A stretch of 64,000 nucleotides of DNA from positions 91,744 through 155,743 of the forward strand of contig NZ_FNOI01000009.1 of NCBI RefSeq assembly GCF_900107015.1, read 5' to 3'. This document shows, one piece after another, positions 55,360 to 64,000 of the stretch. Below the pieces are notes generated by a model. It was given only the letters and a program-made list of their open reading frames with translations. It did not search any database and had not been told where the DNA came from. The translations under genes were made by a program, and so were the position numbers. Each line of letters starts with the position of its first letter. Position 1 is the first letter of the stretch. Origin of the DNA: Litoreibacter albidus (GTDB lineage: Bacteria > Pseudomonadota > Alphaproteobacteria > Rhodobacterales > Rhodobacteraceae).

Positions 55360-56388
55360 TTACAGCTTCGGCGCGGCAGTCGACGCCCGTGCGATAAATT
55401 CAGAATTCTCAACGACTTGATGCGGCACATCTTGCTTGCCGTCGATCATATCACACAGGGTTTCCGCCAACTTCACCCAGCTGTCACTGAACGCCGAGCG
55501 CGTCACGGTCAGCGACGGATAAAACGCGGAGGCACGAAGATTGTGCAAAACGTCGTCATGCGCCGACACCGAGACATCTTCGGGAATCGACAGGTTCATC
55601 GCATCCAGCGCAGTATAGGCCCCCTTCGCCAGATGCACGTTTCCGCAGATCAGCGCGGTCGGGCGCTTGGCGTGGTCCTCAAACAACCGCGCGGTGGCAA
55701 TCATACCATGCGGCTCCGTCATCGGGCCGTGAATGACGGCCGCCGCATTAAACGCCAGCCCCGCCTCCTCCAACGCCGCGCGATACCCCATCATCCGGTA
55801 TTCGGAATACGCGAATCCGGTCGGACCGTTCAGCATCGCAAACCGCTTGTGCCCCAGCTTCGCCAGATGCGCGACGTGCTGCTTGATCACCGCCATATTG
55901 TCGATGTCGAAGAAGGCGTGGCTAGGGTCGACCTCCGCCCGCCCGTGGACCACAAAAGGCACGTCATACTTCGACAGCAACGCCACCCGTTCGTCATTCT
56001 GGCGCGTATCAATCAGCACAAAACCATCGAAAGAGCCGCTTGCCGCCGCTTGGCGGTACGCCGGTAACGGGTCCACCCCAGGCGGCAGCATGTGCAGCAC
56101 GAATTGCTTGCCGCGTTGATAGAACTCCTTCGACAGGCCGGAAATGGTCTCCAGATTGGAGGCATCCGCAGGCCCCGTCAGATCACCGGCACGGATCAGC
56201 GTGACCAGCCCGCTTTTGCCCGTAACCAAAGAACGCGCCGATAGGTTCGCCGAATACCCCAGCTCTGCCGCAGCGTCCTGCACCCGCTTTTTGGTCTTTT
56301 CGTTAACGTCGGAATACCCGTTCAGCGCCCGACTAACCTGCGTCACCGACAGGCCAAGGTGCTTGCTGATATCTTTGAGTGTTGTCAT
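55360..56388 (-). CDS. LacI-family regulator of the alpha-glucoside operon
   Basis: 342 residues. The N-terminal helix-turn-helix and hinge are clear (TTLKDISKHLGLSVTQVSRA, then KTKKRVQDAAAELGY). The periplasmic-binding-protein-like effector domain follows. It is encoded directly upstream of the ABC operon in the same direction, with twin palindromic operators in the 134-base gap. The likely effector is an alpha-glucoside or glucose, by analogy with AglR; substrate specificity is inferred from neighbours. Confidence 0.92.
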   Translation of the reverse strand: MTTLKDISKHLGLSVTQVSRALNGYSDVNEKTKKRVQDAAAELGYSANLSARSLVTGKSGLVTLIRAGDLTGPADASNLETISGLSKEFYQRGKQFVLHMLPPGVDPLPAYRQAAASGSFDGFVLIDTRQNDERVALLSKYDVPFVVHGRAEVDPSHAFFDIDNMAVIKQHVAHLAKLGHKRFAMLNGPTGFAYSEYRMMGYRAALEEAGLAFNAAAVIHGPMTEPHGMIATARLFEDHAKRPTALICGNVHLAKGAYTALDAMNLSIPEDVSVSAHDDVLHNLRASAFYPSLTVTRSAFSDSWVKLAETLCDMIDGKQDVPHQVVENSEFIARASTAAPKL

Positions 56389-56668
56389 GGCTGACAGAGG
56401 TTACACAAACCAAGGCCCGTTGGAAGCACCGAATATGCGCCAAACACTGCGCCCTTGTCCTCGCCTGAGGTAACCCCCAGTAAACAAACAGTGAATAGCC
56501 CTGTGGACGGCTTGTAGTTTCCCCCGAAGCCGCCCAATTGCAGTGTACAACACCGGCAAAAAATCAAGGCATCAGCCAATCCGGCCACCCGCCGGAACCC
56601 ACGCCTACGCCCAGACGTTGCCCCTGCAAGACGTTCAAAACGACACCGAAACACAGAAAGGCCCACCC

Positions 56669-57208
56669 ATGACAAACCCGAAACTGACCGCTGGCGGCAA
56701 GTTCCCAGACATCACCCTGCCAACTCTGGGCGGCGGCACCGCCAACCTCACCGCAACCACGAACGACAGCAACTGGAAGCTCATCCTGGTCTACCGTGGC
56801 AAGCATTGCCCACTCTGCACGAAGCAACTTAAAGAGTTGAAAGACTACATCGCCGACTTCAAAGAGGCAGGCGTGGATGTCATCGCGGTATCGGGCGACG
56901 ACAAGGAAAAAGCCACAGCCCAACTTGCCGATATTGAGCCAAACTACGACGTTGCCTACGACTTGAGCATTGAGCAAATGCAGTCGCTGGGGCTCTACAT
57001 CTCCGACCCGCGCTCCCCGCAGGAAACCGATCACCCCTTCGCGGAACCGGCCCTGTTTGTGGTAAACGCGGAGGGAAACGCCCAGTTCATCAACATCGCC
57101 AACGCGCCGTTCCTGCGCCCTGACTTCAAGTCCGTACTCAGCGGCATCGGCTTTGTGCGCAACCCCGACAACAACTATCCAATCCGCGGTACCCGCGCTT
57201 ACGCCTAA
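56669..57208 (+). CDS. Peroxiredoxin-like (AhpC/TSA family) protein
   Basis: 179 residues from ATG 56669; upstream extension lacks family likeness. Thioredoxin-fold with the active-site CPLC at residues 47-50 (YRGKHCPLCTKQL), then VIAVSGDDKEKA. Cys47 is the probable peroxidatic cysteine; a CxxC pair is unusual for classical AhpC and fits the redoxin-like subgroup. It is cytoplasmic, since there is no signal peptide. The 280-base gap upstream, before the divergent LacI gene, shows no gene. Confidence 0.87.
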   Translation: MTNPKLTAGGKFPDITLPTLGGGTANLTATTNDSNWKLILVYRGKHCPLCTKQLKELKDYIADFKEAGVDVIAVSGDDKEKATAQLADIEPNYDVAYDLSIEQMQSLGLYISDPRSPQETDHPFAEPALFVVNAEGNAQFINIANAPFLRPDFKSVLSGIGFVRNPDNNYPIRGTRAYA

Positions 57209-57220
57209 CCAGCGCGGCGC

Positions 57221-60200
57221 CTACGCGCGATCCGGCATATCAACGACCGCGACACCTTCAATGGTGTCGCGGGCAAGGTCGACAAGATGCGCATGGTGCG
57301 TGAACAAAATCGCCTGACCCTCCGCACCGATATCGGCACATAGCTTCAGCGCCGCCCGCGCACGGGTGTCGTCGAAGGTTTCCATGATATCATCCAACAC
57401 CATCGGCAACGGCCCCATATCGCGGGCAAAACTTCGGTATCCCGCAAGGCGCAGCGCAAAGTAGAGCTGCCCCATCGTGCCCGTCGACATCTGCTCCACC
57501 GGAACTGTGTTGCCGCTGGGTTGAATACCGACAAGCTTTTCCCCGTCAGACTGGCTCCAGACATCTACGCCAGTCCACGCGGGCGCAGTCATGGCAACGA
57601 ACGCAGCCTCAACGTCGCGCAACATGGTACTGCGCCGCTCGGCCGCCAGCCGCCTAAGGGCACCCCGCGCCGCCAAGACGCCCAGCCGCGCCACCGCCGC
57701 CTGACGCGCGCCCTCGCGCAGTTCCTCTTGAAGCGTCGCTTGCTCCGTCGCCAGATCGCTTCGGTCCGCAGCCTCCAACGTCGCGCGGTGCACCCGCGCC
57801 GCCTCGCGCTCTGCGTCGCGGGCCGTATCGCGAAGATCCTGCGCGTCTGTCACCGCTTGCGCCAACTCCGCCATCCGCGTGGCATCGGGAAGGCGCGTCA
57901 ACTCCTCGTCGAACAAATCAGCATCCACGCCTGCGCGTGCCGCGTCTCTCTCATTTTCCGCCACGCGCTTCTCTGCACGAAGCCCGTCGCGTTTCTCCAA
58001 GAGCGCCACACGCTCACGCGGTGGCAGGTCAGACGTCGCCTGCCGCTTGAAGCACGCGGCCAGCTCAGCTTCCGCATTTGCCAAATCCGTGTCTGCACGC
58101 TGCTTGGCCGCAACCGTATCCTCGCGCCGACGCAGCGCGTCCTCGCGTTTCTCACCCGAGCGTTCCGACGCGATCAAGCGTGCGCGGGCATCATCAATCA
58201 CCTGAACAGGATCCCCGTCGCCAGCGTCGCCCATGATCCGCGCCAGACGGCGCGCGCCTGTCTTCAACGCATCGATGGCGTGCTCCAATGCCTCCACACG
58301 GGTGCTCAACTTGCCGTGCTCCGCATACACTTGATGAAGCTGCCGCAGATCTGGAAGCGCCGCCTGAACCCCCTCAACCGTGCGGTCCGCCAAGGGAAGC
58401 GCCGCTGTCATGCGGTCCAGCTGGGCTTGCGCCAAATCATAATTCTCAGCGCATTGCGCAGCCCTGTCGTCCAAATCGGCCAAGGCTTGCGCGCCATCCT
58501 GCCACTTGTCCCACGCCTTGCGGTTGCTGTCCTCCAAGGTCAGCGCGCGGTGAACGACAGTCGAGATATCCCCGCCCGTATCCAAACCAAGCGAGCCCGC
58601 GGCCTGCGCAAGCCCATCGCGCGCTGAGTTCTGATCAACCTCACGCGCCTTCAACGCCGTTTGCGCATTTACCACATCCGCCGCCGCATCAGCGGCATGC
58701 TCCAGCGCCTGCAACCGCCCCACAAAAGCCGAGGGGCTGGCGTCCTCCGCAAGCCCCAATGCCAGTGCCAGCTTGCCGCAGCGCATCTGCGCTTCTTCGC
58801 GGCGTGTAGCCAACCCATCATACAGCGATTGCGCCGTGTCATGACGGGCTTTCGCAGTTTGCAACTGGCTTTGCGCCGCACGCAGGCGTTGCCGCGCCTC
58901 CGCACCACTCAGGTAATGCGCGCGCGCACCATCGTCCGCCGTCATCGCGTCTTCAAATTCGTCGGCGCTCGCAGGGGTCAGGCCATCGCGGTGACGCTGC
59001 CACACCATGTCGCGCTTGCGCCGCGTTTGTTCTGTCATCGCCAAATCAACCACATCCGGTGCGGCCTCCTGCGCACGGTGGTCTGCGGTCGCTGCAGCCA
59101 GTTCCGCCGCGCGCACGTCCAGATCACTGCGCGCGGAGGCAAGGTCTGCCGTTAAGGTTGTCCACTCGCGCGCCACGTCGTCCAAAGTTTCACGCGCTGG
59201 CAAACCCGCGTCGATCAAGGCGCTCCAATGGCTCGGCAGGCCCGCCACGGCCTTGGTTCGCGTAGCCAGTGCCCGCTCCTGCGCCTGCTCCGCCGCGGAC
59301 AAATCCGCCACGCCGCGCCATGCATCAAACGCCGCGCGCAATGCGGTCAGGTCTTGCGGTTCAACTGGCGCGTCGCCCAACTGCGCACGCGCAGCATCGG
59401 CGGCAGATTCTGCTGCCCCCAACGACTGGTGTGCCGTCAAACACTGCTGCACCGCACCCGCCAGCGCTTCCAAGGCGTCCGGCTCCAGCGCCAACGCGGA
59501 GGGGGCAGCGTCCGGCACGCGCAATCGGGAAAGCGCGTCTTTGATTTGCGCCGCCAACTCCGCCTTCTCGTCCACGCGTCGCGCCAGATCAGCCTGCGCG
59601 GTACTGGCCCGTCCCATCAGTGGCGCACCCGCAATCGTAAGTTGATCAAGACGGTCAAGCTCCGCCCGCAGCGGCACCACCGCAACGTCCTCAGGGTGCT
59701 CGGTAATAACCACATCAAGCTTGGCGATCTCCGCATCGCTCTCCGTGATCCGCACTGATAGCGCGGTGATTTTTTCAATCAACCCAGCCACATGCGCGGC
59801 GGCTCCCGCAGGCAAATCAGGCCCGTCCGGTAGGTCAGATAGCGCCTGTGAAAGTTCCTCAATCGTGGCTGCGCGATCATACCAAACCTGCGCCGCACGG
59901 CCTGCGGCCTGTCGCTGATGTGCCTGCCGCAACGCGGTGTCAGCCGCGTCAAATGCCACCGTGCGCTGGTCGCGGTCCTCGCGCAACCTGCGCTCTTTCT
60001 CAGTGGTCAGGCGGTCCGCACGCAGCTCTTGCCCGATAACCTTCAGCCGGTCGCTGCCCACCTTCAGAACGGTGCCTCGTCCACGTTTTTTGTGAAACCT
60101 GTCGGCCCGCGCAGACAGCGCATCCAGCGTTTGCGACATCCCCGTGAGGCCAGACAGCCCCGCATGCAAAAGCTGCCCAAGGTCACCCTGCGCACCCGCG

Positions 60201-60622
60201 ATCCGCTCCCCGCCTTCACGCAATCCCTTTTCGTTAAGCGAAAACCGCTCCTCAAACGCATCGCGGGTCAGACCGTGTAGGGCGCTGGTCAACATCCCCT
60301 CACTCACGGGACGGTCACTTGCATCCAGCAGCGATTGCGTCCGCTTACTGTTGCGGCGCAAAACCACAGGGCCACGCTCCGGCAGTTCCAACTCCGCGCC
60401 GACCAACAGGTCACTGCGCTCAAACCGGAAGGCATAGGGGTGTTGGCCACTTTTGAAGCCGAACAAGAGTTCCAGAAACGCGTGGAAGGTGGTGGATTTC
60501 CCCGCCTCGTTCGGGCCGAAAACGACCGTCACATCGGGCGCGCCCTGCGCAGGCTTCGGGAAGATAATCTCCGCGTCGCTAAAGCGGCCATAGCGGATCA
60601 GGTCCAGACGGTTCAGCCTCAT
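57221..60622 (-). CDS. YhaN-like SbcC/Rad50-type AAA ATPase
   Basis: 1133 residues. The N-terminal Walker A is GPNEAGKST near residues 36-44 after the RYGRF strand. A long, Ala/Arg/Glu-rich coiled-coil middle follows. The C-terminus carries the ABC-type signature MSTGTMGQLYFALRLA and Walker B PMVLDDIMETFDD. It pairs with the metallophosphoesterase encoded upstream (four-base overlap), as in Bacillus YhaN/YhaO and SbcC/SbcD, so a role in DNA end or structure processing is likely. Confidence 0.9.
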   Translation of the reverse strand: MRLNRLDLIRYGRFSDAEIIFPKPAQGAPDVTVVFGPNEAGKSTTFHAFLELLFGFKSGQHPYAFRFERSDLLVGAELELPERGPVVLRRNSKRTQSLLDASDRPVSEGMLTSALHGLTRDAFEERFSLNEKGLREGGERIAGAQGDLGQLLHAGLSGLTGMSQTLDALSARADRFHKKRGRGTVLKVGSDRLKVIGQELRADRLTTEKERRLREDRDQRTVAFDAADTALRQAHQRQAAGRAAQVWYDRAATIEELSQALSDLPDGPDLPAGAAAHVAGLIEKITALSVRITESDAEIAKLDVVITEHPEDVAVVPLRAELDRLDQLTIAGAPLMGRASTAQADLARRVDEKAELAAQIKDALSRLRVPDAAPSALALEPDALEALAGAVQQCLTAHQSLGAAESAADAARAQLGDAPVEPQDLTALRAAFDAWRGVADLSAAEQAQERALATRTKAVAGLPSHWSALIDAGLPARETLDDVAREWTTLTADLASARSDLDVRAAELAAATADHRAQEAAPDVVDLAMTEQTRRKRDMVWQRHRDGLTPASADEFEDAMTADDGARAHYLSGAEARQRLRAAQSQLQTAKARHDTAQSLYDGLATRREEAQMRCGKLALALGLAEDASPSAFVGRLQALEHAADAAADVVNAQTALKAREVDQNSARDGLAQAAGSLGLDTGGDISTVVHRALTLEDSNRKAWDKWQDGAQALADLDDRAAQCAENYDLAQAQLDRMTAALPLADRTVEGVQAALPDLRQLHQVYAEHGKLSTRVEALEHAIDALKTGARRLARIMGDAGDGDPVQVIDDARARLIASERSGEKREDALRRREDTVAAKQRADTDLANAEAELAACFKRQATSDLPPRERVALLEKRDGLRAEKRVAENERDAARAGVDADLFDEELTRLPDATRMAELAQAVTDAQDLRDTARDAEREAARVHRATLEAADRSDLATEQATLQEELREGARQAAVARLGVLAARGALRRLAAERRSTMLRDVEAAFVAMTAPAWTGVDVWSQSDGEKLVGIQPSGNTVPVEQMSTGTMGQLYFALRLAGYRSFARDMGPLPMVLDDIMETFDDTRARAALKLCADIGAEGQAILFTHHAHLVDLARDTIEGVAVVDMPDRA

Positions 60623-61797
60623 GCCGTGTCCCCCGCGTGCAGCGTCAATGCGACTTCGGCAACGGCCTCCTCCAACAGTGCATCCAACTCCTCCTCCGCC
60701 AACGCGCCCGCGATGTCAGCGGGAAGTGCGAGGCGCAACGCCTCCAACTCATCCAAGGCCGCCTGCCGGAACCCGGCCTCGTGAAGCTCCTCCCGCATCA
60801 ATCGCAACAGATCATCTGACTCGGCGCTTTGCTGGTCCGGCGGCGGGCTTGACTTGACCTTATCAAGAAAGACGCCTTCAACCCCCTCCAGCACCTCCGC
60901 CGCAAGCTCCGTAATCAACTCCGCCGTGTGGTGCTCCGTGGTGACATGCAAACGCAGCGCCGTGTCGCGGCCAGCCTCCTGCGCCTCAAGAAACACCGCC
61001 CTGAGGCTGCGCAAAACCTGCTGCTGGTCGGCGCAATCGCTCAGATCAACCGACGCTTCGCCAAAGCCGAGTTGCCCGATCGCGCGGCGCTCATACTCAG
61101 GCGCGCCTTCGCCCAGCGTCACCATCGTGACGGACCCGCCGCGACGTTCCCCAAAATGGCGCGGTTGCGGGATGCCCGGCATGACTGCCAGAACCGGCCC
61201 GTCCGCGCGCTCGAACGGGGCATGGATATGCCCCAGACACCACAGGTCGTAGCCGTGGGCCATCAAGTCCCGCTCCGCACAGGGCGCGTAGGGATCATGC
61301 CCCGCCGCCCCATCTAGCGAGGTATGCATCAGCCCGACGTTACGCTTGTCCGGCACGCGCTGCGGATAATCTGGCAGAAAACTTTTCGCCACATGTGCCG
61401 CATCGAAAGACAGCCCGTGAAACGCCGTATCGCCAATCACAACCGTCGGTGCGCCCTTGTGCAAAAGGTGAATGCCCTCCCCCAACGCTCCATGCGCGCG
61501 GTGATCCAGCAACGCATCGTGGTTCCCGCGAATAAGCACAGTGGGCACGCCCGCATCCGCGGCCCGCGACAGTTGCGTCACCAAAAACGCGCGCGATTTC
61601 AAATCAGGGTAATGGTTGTCAAAAATGTCGCCTGCCAGCATCAATGCGTCGACCTGCTCGTCAATGGCGAGGTCGATGATCTTTGCGAACGTGTCGCGAC
61701 TGGCCTGCTTCAGACGGTCGCCCAAATCGGGATTGCGCAGCGCGACGGACCGGATTGGCGATCCAAGGTGGGTGTCTGCCGAAACAAGAAGCCGCAT
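60619..61797 (-). CDS. YhaO/SbcD-like metallophosphoesterase
   Basis: 392 residues from ATG 61797, where MRLLVSADTHLG begins the phosphoesterase domain; the longer frame upstream is antisense to the oxygenase gene and has no family likeness. Metal motifs in order: SADTHLG, AGDIFDN, RGNHDAL, LMHTS and GHIHAPF. The C-terminal ~130 residues are acidic and helical, probably contacting the ATPase. It would be a Mn-dependent nuclease subunit working with the YhaN-like protein. Confidence 0.9.
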   Translation of the reverse strand: MRLLVSADTHLGSPIRSVALRNPDLGDRLKQASRDTFAKIIDLAIDEQVDALMLAGDIFDNHYPDLKSRAFLVTQLSRAADAGVPTVLIRGNHDALLDHRAHGALGEGIHLLHKGAPTVVIGDTAFHGLSFDAAHVAKSFLPDYPQRVPDKRNVGLMHTSLDGAAGHDPYAPCAERDLMAHGYDLWCLGHIHAPFERADGPVLAVMPGIPQPRHFGERRGGSVTMVTLGEGAPEYERRAIGQLGFGEASVDLSDCADQQQVLRSLRAVFLEAQEAGRDTALRLHVTTEHHTAELITELAAEVLEGVEGVFLDKVKSSPPPDQQSAESDDLLRLMREELHEAGFRQAALDELEALRLALPADIAGALAEEELDALLEEAVAEVALTLHAGDTA

Positions 61798-61963
61798 CGT
61801 GATCCATCCGTCAAAGTGCATTTTAAAATCAAGCCGTCCGTGTGTTCTACACCGAAGCCAAGCGCGTCGAAACAGCGTTCTGCCAAGCCCTGCCATCGCT
61901 GCCAAGGCTTGCCCCTGCGCGCAAATTACGCGACCTTGGCCGCGCCCCCATAAGGACTGCCCC

Positions 61964-62890
61964 ATGATCCCCCGCATTGACGCCGCCGCCTTGATTGATC
62001 CGACCCACGCGGGCCACCACGCCGCGCGTGATGCCACGCGGATTGGCGCGTCCGAAGTGGGGTTTCTGACCGTCTACAACACCCCGATCACCGCACAGAC
62101 CGTGGCGGATGTGATCGCGCAGTACCGTGCCTTCTTTCACCTGCCCGCGGCGCAGAAGGCGGATTACGACATGGCCAAAACTGGCTCCAACCGTGGCTGG
62201 GGCGCCGCAGGGTCCGAGCAGGTCGACCCGAACGCCAACCCCGATTACAAACAGGTGTTCGATTGCGGGTTGGAACTGGCGAAGGGCGACCCCGTGGCCG
62301 CCTTGGGCTTGCCCGCCTATGCGCCCAATCAATGGCCCGAAACGCCCGCGGACTTCTCCGACACACTGCGTGCCTACTACCGCGAGACCACCGCGTTCGC
62401 GCTGGATTTGCTCTGCGCCATCGCGGACGCCGCCGACGCGGATGGTGATTATTTCCGCGACAAATTCACCCGCCCGATGGCGCTGTTGCGCGGTAATTTC
62501 TATCCGGAGCGCCCCGCATGGGCCACGGAGAAAGACTTCGGCATCGCCACCCACACCGATTACGGCTGCATGACTTTGCTCGCCACCGATGGCTCCCCAG
62601 GACTGGAGGTGCGCAATCGCGGTGGCGGCTGGACGCCGATAACCGCGCCCATCGGGGAGTTCGTGATCAACTTCGGCGAAATGCTCGACATCTGGACCGA
62701 GGGCCGCATCAAAGCGACCCCACACCGCGTGCTTGGACCGAAGGCGGAACGTATCTCCGTGCCCCTGTTCTTTAACCCCGATCACGACGCGGTGGTGTCG
62801 CCACACGGCGCCCCAATCGTGCGCGCCGCAGATCACCTGCAAGCGCGGTTCAACGAGACCTATGTGCACCTGCAGACGACTGCGAGTTGA
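61964..62890 (+). CDS. Isopenicillin N synthase-family 2-oxoglutarate/Fe(II) oxygenase-like protein
   Basis: 308 residues from ATG 61964 with TAAGGA 7 bases upstream. The double-stranded beta-helix iron ligands are visible: THTDYG supplies His and Asp, and TPHRVLG supplies the distal His, followed by RISVPLFFNPD with the 2-oxoglutarate-binding arginine/serine pair. Family members oxidise diverse small molecules; ethylene-forming and flavonoid-type relatives share this layout. The substrate is unknown and neighbours do not help. Confidence 0.9.
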   Translation: MIPRIDAAALIDPTHAGHHAARDATRIGASEVGFLTVYNTPITAQTVADVIAQYRAFFHLPAAQKADYDMAKTGSNRGWGAAGSEQVDPNANPDYKQVFDCGLELAKGDPVAALGLPAYAPNQWPETPADFSDTLRAYYRETTAFALDLLCAIADAADADGDYFRDKFTRPMALLRGNFYPERPAWATEKDFGIATHTDYGCMTLLATDGSPGLEVRNRGGGWTPITAPIGEFVINFGEMLDIWTEGRIKATPHRVLGPKAERISVPLFFNPDHDAVVSPHGAPIVRAADHLQARFNETYVHLQTTAS

Positions 62891-63005
62891 AAGCCCGTGT
62901 ACACCGGTTCGATTGCGGTACTTGCCTCCACGAATTTTCAATGACTTGAATTGCCCTAGATTTGTAGGATCCATGCTTAGTTTTCTTTGGAGCAAGGAGA
63001 CAGTG

Positions 63006-63350
63006 ATGTCAGGGATCTGATATATCGATGAATTCAAGCGTGAAACGGTCGCACAGGTTGTGAATCGTGGGTATTTGGTTGCGGAAGTTTCGGCGAAAGC
63101 AGGTGTCAGCACCAAGTCACTTTACACGTGGAAGGCCCAGTTCTCGCAGCCACGCAAACAGATAATCGAGACTACGGAACAAACCGCCGAGATTAGGCGG
63201 TCGAAGAAGGAACTGCCCCGCGTTTCCGAGGAACACGATATCTTATACAACCGTTCCGGGTTGGGGCCTGCCTGTGCGCAGCAGAAGCATCCTGAGCTAT
63301 GTTGCGCTATCAAGGGCAGCGGCCGTTCGCTTATTGGTGGTCTGTCTTAG
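63006..63350 (+). pseudogene. Decayed IS3-family transposase OrfA
   Basis: ATG TCA GGG ATC TGA at 63006-63020 gives an in-frame stop at codon 5. The frame then continues as YIDEFKRETVAQVVNRGYLV and KAGVSTKSLYTWKAQF, the helix-turn-helix of IS3-type OrfA. After EEHDIL near 63242 family likeness stops and the frame runs through unrelated sequence to 63350. GGAGCAAGGAGA precedes the ATG. The left element boundary is perhaps near 62942. Confidence 0.75.
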
Positions 63351-63360
63351 GACAAAACCC

Positions 63361-63490
63361 CGTTAAAAAACGTGGTCCATGGGTCGATGCGAACTTGAGA
63401 GCGGTGACGCTGCTTTGTCAGTGATCCCGGTTAGAAACATGACGGTTTTGCATAGCCCACTCCCTTCTGTTGCCAATAGGAGGATAGACA
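63361..63490 (+). other. Noncoding left end of an IS110-family element (remnant)
   Basis: 130 bases lie between the OrfA remnant and the IS110 start codon, with no ORF of its own. In IS110-group elements the segment before the recombinase gene encodes a guide (bridge) RNA. Position is the only evidence here; an imperfect TGAC / GTCA pairing near 63408-63424 is too short to be decisive. Confidence 0.4.
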
Positions 63491-63648
63491 ATGGCAAAGC
63501 AAAGGGCCGCAAGATCCCTACGATTGAGACTGTGAACATTGGCGCTGCCGCCGTCGATATCGGCTCACGCGAACACATGGCGGCAGTTGATCCCGATGTG
63601 ACAGACGCGCCATTGCGCGCGTTTGGGACCTTCACTCATGATCTGCAT
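63491..63648 (+). pseudogene. Truncated and frameshifted IS110-family recombinase (N-terminus)
   Basis: ATG 63491 has an excellent AGGAGG site at 63478-63483. The first codons read MAKQRA, but the conserved sequence continues in another frame: KIPTIETVNIGAAAVDIGS, then EHMAAVDPDVTDAPLRAFGTF. A one-base loss near 63509-63512 explains this. The fragment holds the first Asp of the DEDD domain and stops at HDLHG near 63648, where IS3 sequence begins. Confidence 0.8.
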
Positions 63649-64000
63649 GGACCTGTCGCGCTTTCGTGCCGCCCCTGGTGCTCGTTTAGGCCACCTTTCG
63701 TTCGAATGCGACAGGGCTTTTCCAACCTAATGTTGAATGGCGTCGTCGTGGATTGTAGAAGCCGTTGATGTATTCGAAGATCACCATCTCAGCCTTCCTG
63801 CGGGTTCCCCAGTTATCGCGCCAGATCAATTCTGCCTTGATGGTTTTGAAGAAGGTTTCGACGGCGGCATTATCATAGCAATTGCCTTTGCCAGACATGG
63901 ATACTTTGAAGCCATGCTGGCGCAGGATTTTTTGGTAATCGTGTGAGCAATATTGGCTGCCACGGTCGGTATGATGGATGCAGCCTTTTGCAGGTGCGCG
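63646..64000 (-). mobile_element. IS3-family element, one end plus 3' part of orfB, continuing past the window
   Basis: The boundary near 63646-63650 is set by the abrupt end of IS110 likeness and a TGGACCTGTCGCG terminus-like sequence about 35 bases beyond the orfB stop. The element extends beyond base 64000. It appears to have inserted into, or truncated, the IS110 copy. Confidence 0.7.
63686..64000 (-). CDS. IS3-family transposase OrfB, C-terminal part (window-truncated)
   Basis: The frame is open to the window edge. On the minus strand it reads HHTDRGSQYCS, with the second catalytic Asp of the DDE triad, then MSGKGNCYDNAAVETFF, with the catalytic Glu, then FIEYINGFYN-like sequence and ends AFERKVA. 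The visible 104 residues are undamaged. The opposite orientation to the OrfA remnant at 63006 shows that they are different elements or a rearranged one. Confidence 0.88.
   Translation of the reverse strand, partial: RAPAKGCIHHTDRGSQYCSHDYQKILRQHGFKVSMSGKGNCYDNAAVETFFKTIKAELIWRDNWGTRRKAEMVIFEYINGFYNPRRRHSTLGWKSPVAFERKVA

Noticed and set aside
61847..63115. 422-codon minus-strand frame opposite the oxygenase-like gene
   Set aside because: It overlaps both the oxygenase gene and the IS remnant, spans unrelated units and has no recognisable motif.
63363..63635. 90-codon minus-strand frame across the IS110 remnant
   Set aside because: It is antisense to recognisable recombinase sequence and matches nothing known.

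Overview
The window looks like chromosomal DNA of a Rhodobacterales alphaproteobacterium (Roseobacter group). GC is high, genes are tightly packed with many 4-base stop/start overlaps, and solute transporters dominate. There are three carbohydrate or polyol ABC importers, one peptide ABC importer and two TRAP importers, each beside its own catabolic genes and regulator. The glycerol locus has the glpR-glpD-glpSTPQUV-glpK layout known from rhizobia. No tRNA, rRNA or CRISPR array was seen. This taxonomic reading is inference from gene content, not from a marker gene.

Layout. 1-2470: the end of a class V aminotransferase, a class II glutamine amidotransferase, and fbp. 2480-12787: glycerol uptake and catabolism (glpK, glpV, glpU, glpQ, glpP, glpT, glpS, glpD on the minus strand; glpR divergent). 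12692-16187: rfbCBDA for dTDP-L-rhamnose. 16454-25921: a glucose/mannose-type ABC importer (gtsABCD-like) with a Gfo/Idh/MocA oxidoreductase, an HbpS-like protein, a two-component system, a VOC protein and glucokinase. 26075-31000: a TRAP importer with a ribokinase-like kinase, an RpiB-like isomerase and a GntR regulator. 31401-41098: a peptide ABC importer with a gamma-glutamyltransferase-like Ntn hydrolase, a DUF1028 protein, a TSUP permease and a second GntR regulator. 41198-42070: a periplasmic double PRC-barrel protein. 42258-48567: a GlxA-type regulator, a second TRAP importer, a proline racemase-family enzyme with an altered active site, and an M20 peptidase. 48621-49526: a bestrophin-like channel. 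49668-56388: an alpha-glucoside ABC importer with a GH4 alpha-glucosidase and a LacI regulator. 56669-62890: a peroxiredoxin, a YhaN/YhaO (SbcCD-like) pair and a 2-oxoglutarate oxygenase-like protein. 62942-64000: nested, decayed IS3 and IS110 insertion sequences.

How the parts work together. Glycerol enters by the Glp ABC importer, is phosphorylated by GlpK and oxidised by GlpD. The product feeds triose phosphates, and the adjacent fbp supports gluconeogenesis. Glucose would enter by GtsABCD and be trapped by glucokinase. Alpha-glucosides would be imported and cut inside the cell by the GH4 enzyme. The TRAP/kinase/isomerase set looks like a pentose route. The peptide/GGT set looks like salvage of gamma-glutamyl or other peptides with export of a sulfur-containing or organic anion.

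Most notable observations. (1) The two glycerol importer ATPases carry complementary defects: GlpT lacks a canonical LSGGQ signature and GlpS lacks the switch histidine. A GlpS/GlpT heterodimer would therefore have one complete and one degenerate ATP site. (2) The proline racemase-family enzyme has glycine where the second catalytic cysteine should be. (3) A stem-loop follows the substrate-binding protein gene in five of the six transporter operons. (4) Two near-identical LacI-type palindromes lie exactly 33 bp apart upstream of the alpha-glucoside operon. (5) rfbA appears to have lost its ancestral stop and reads about 96 bp antisense into glpR.
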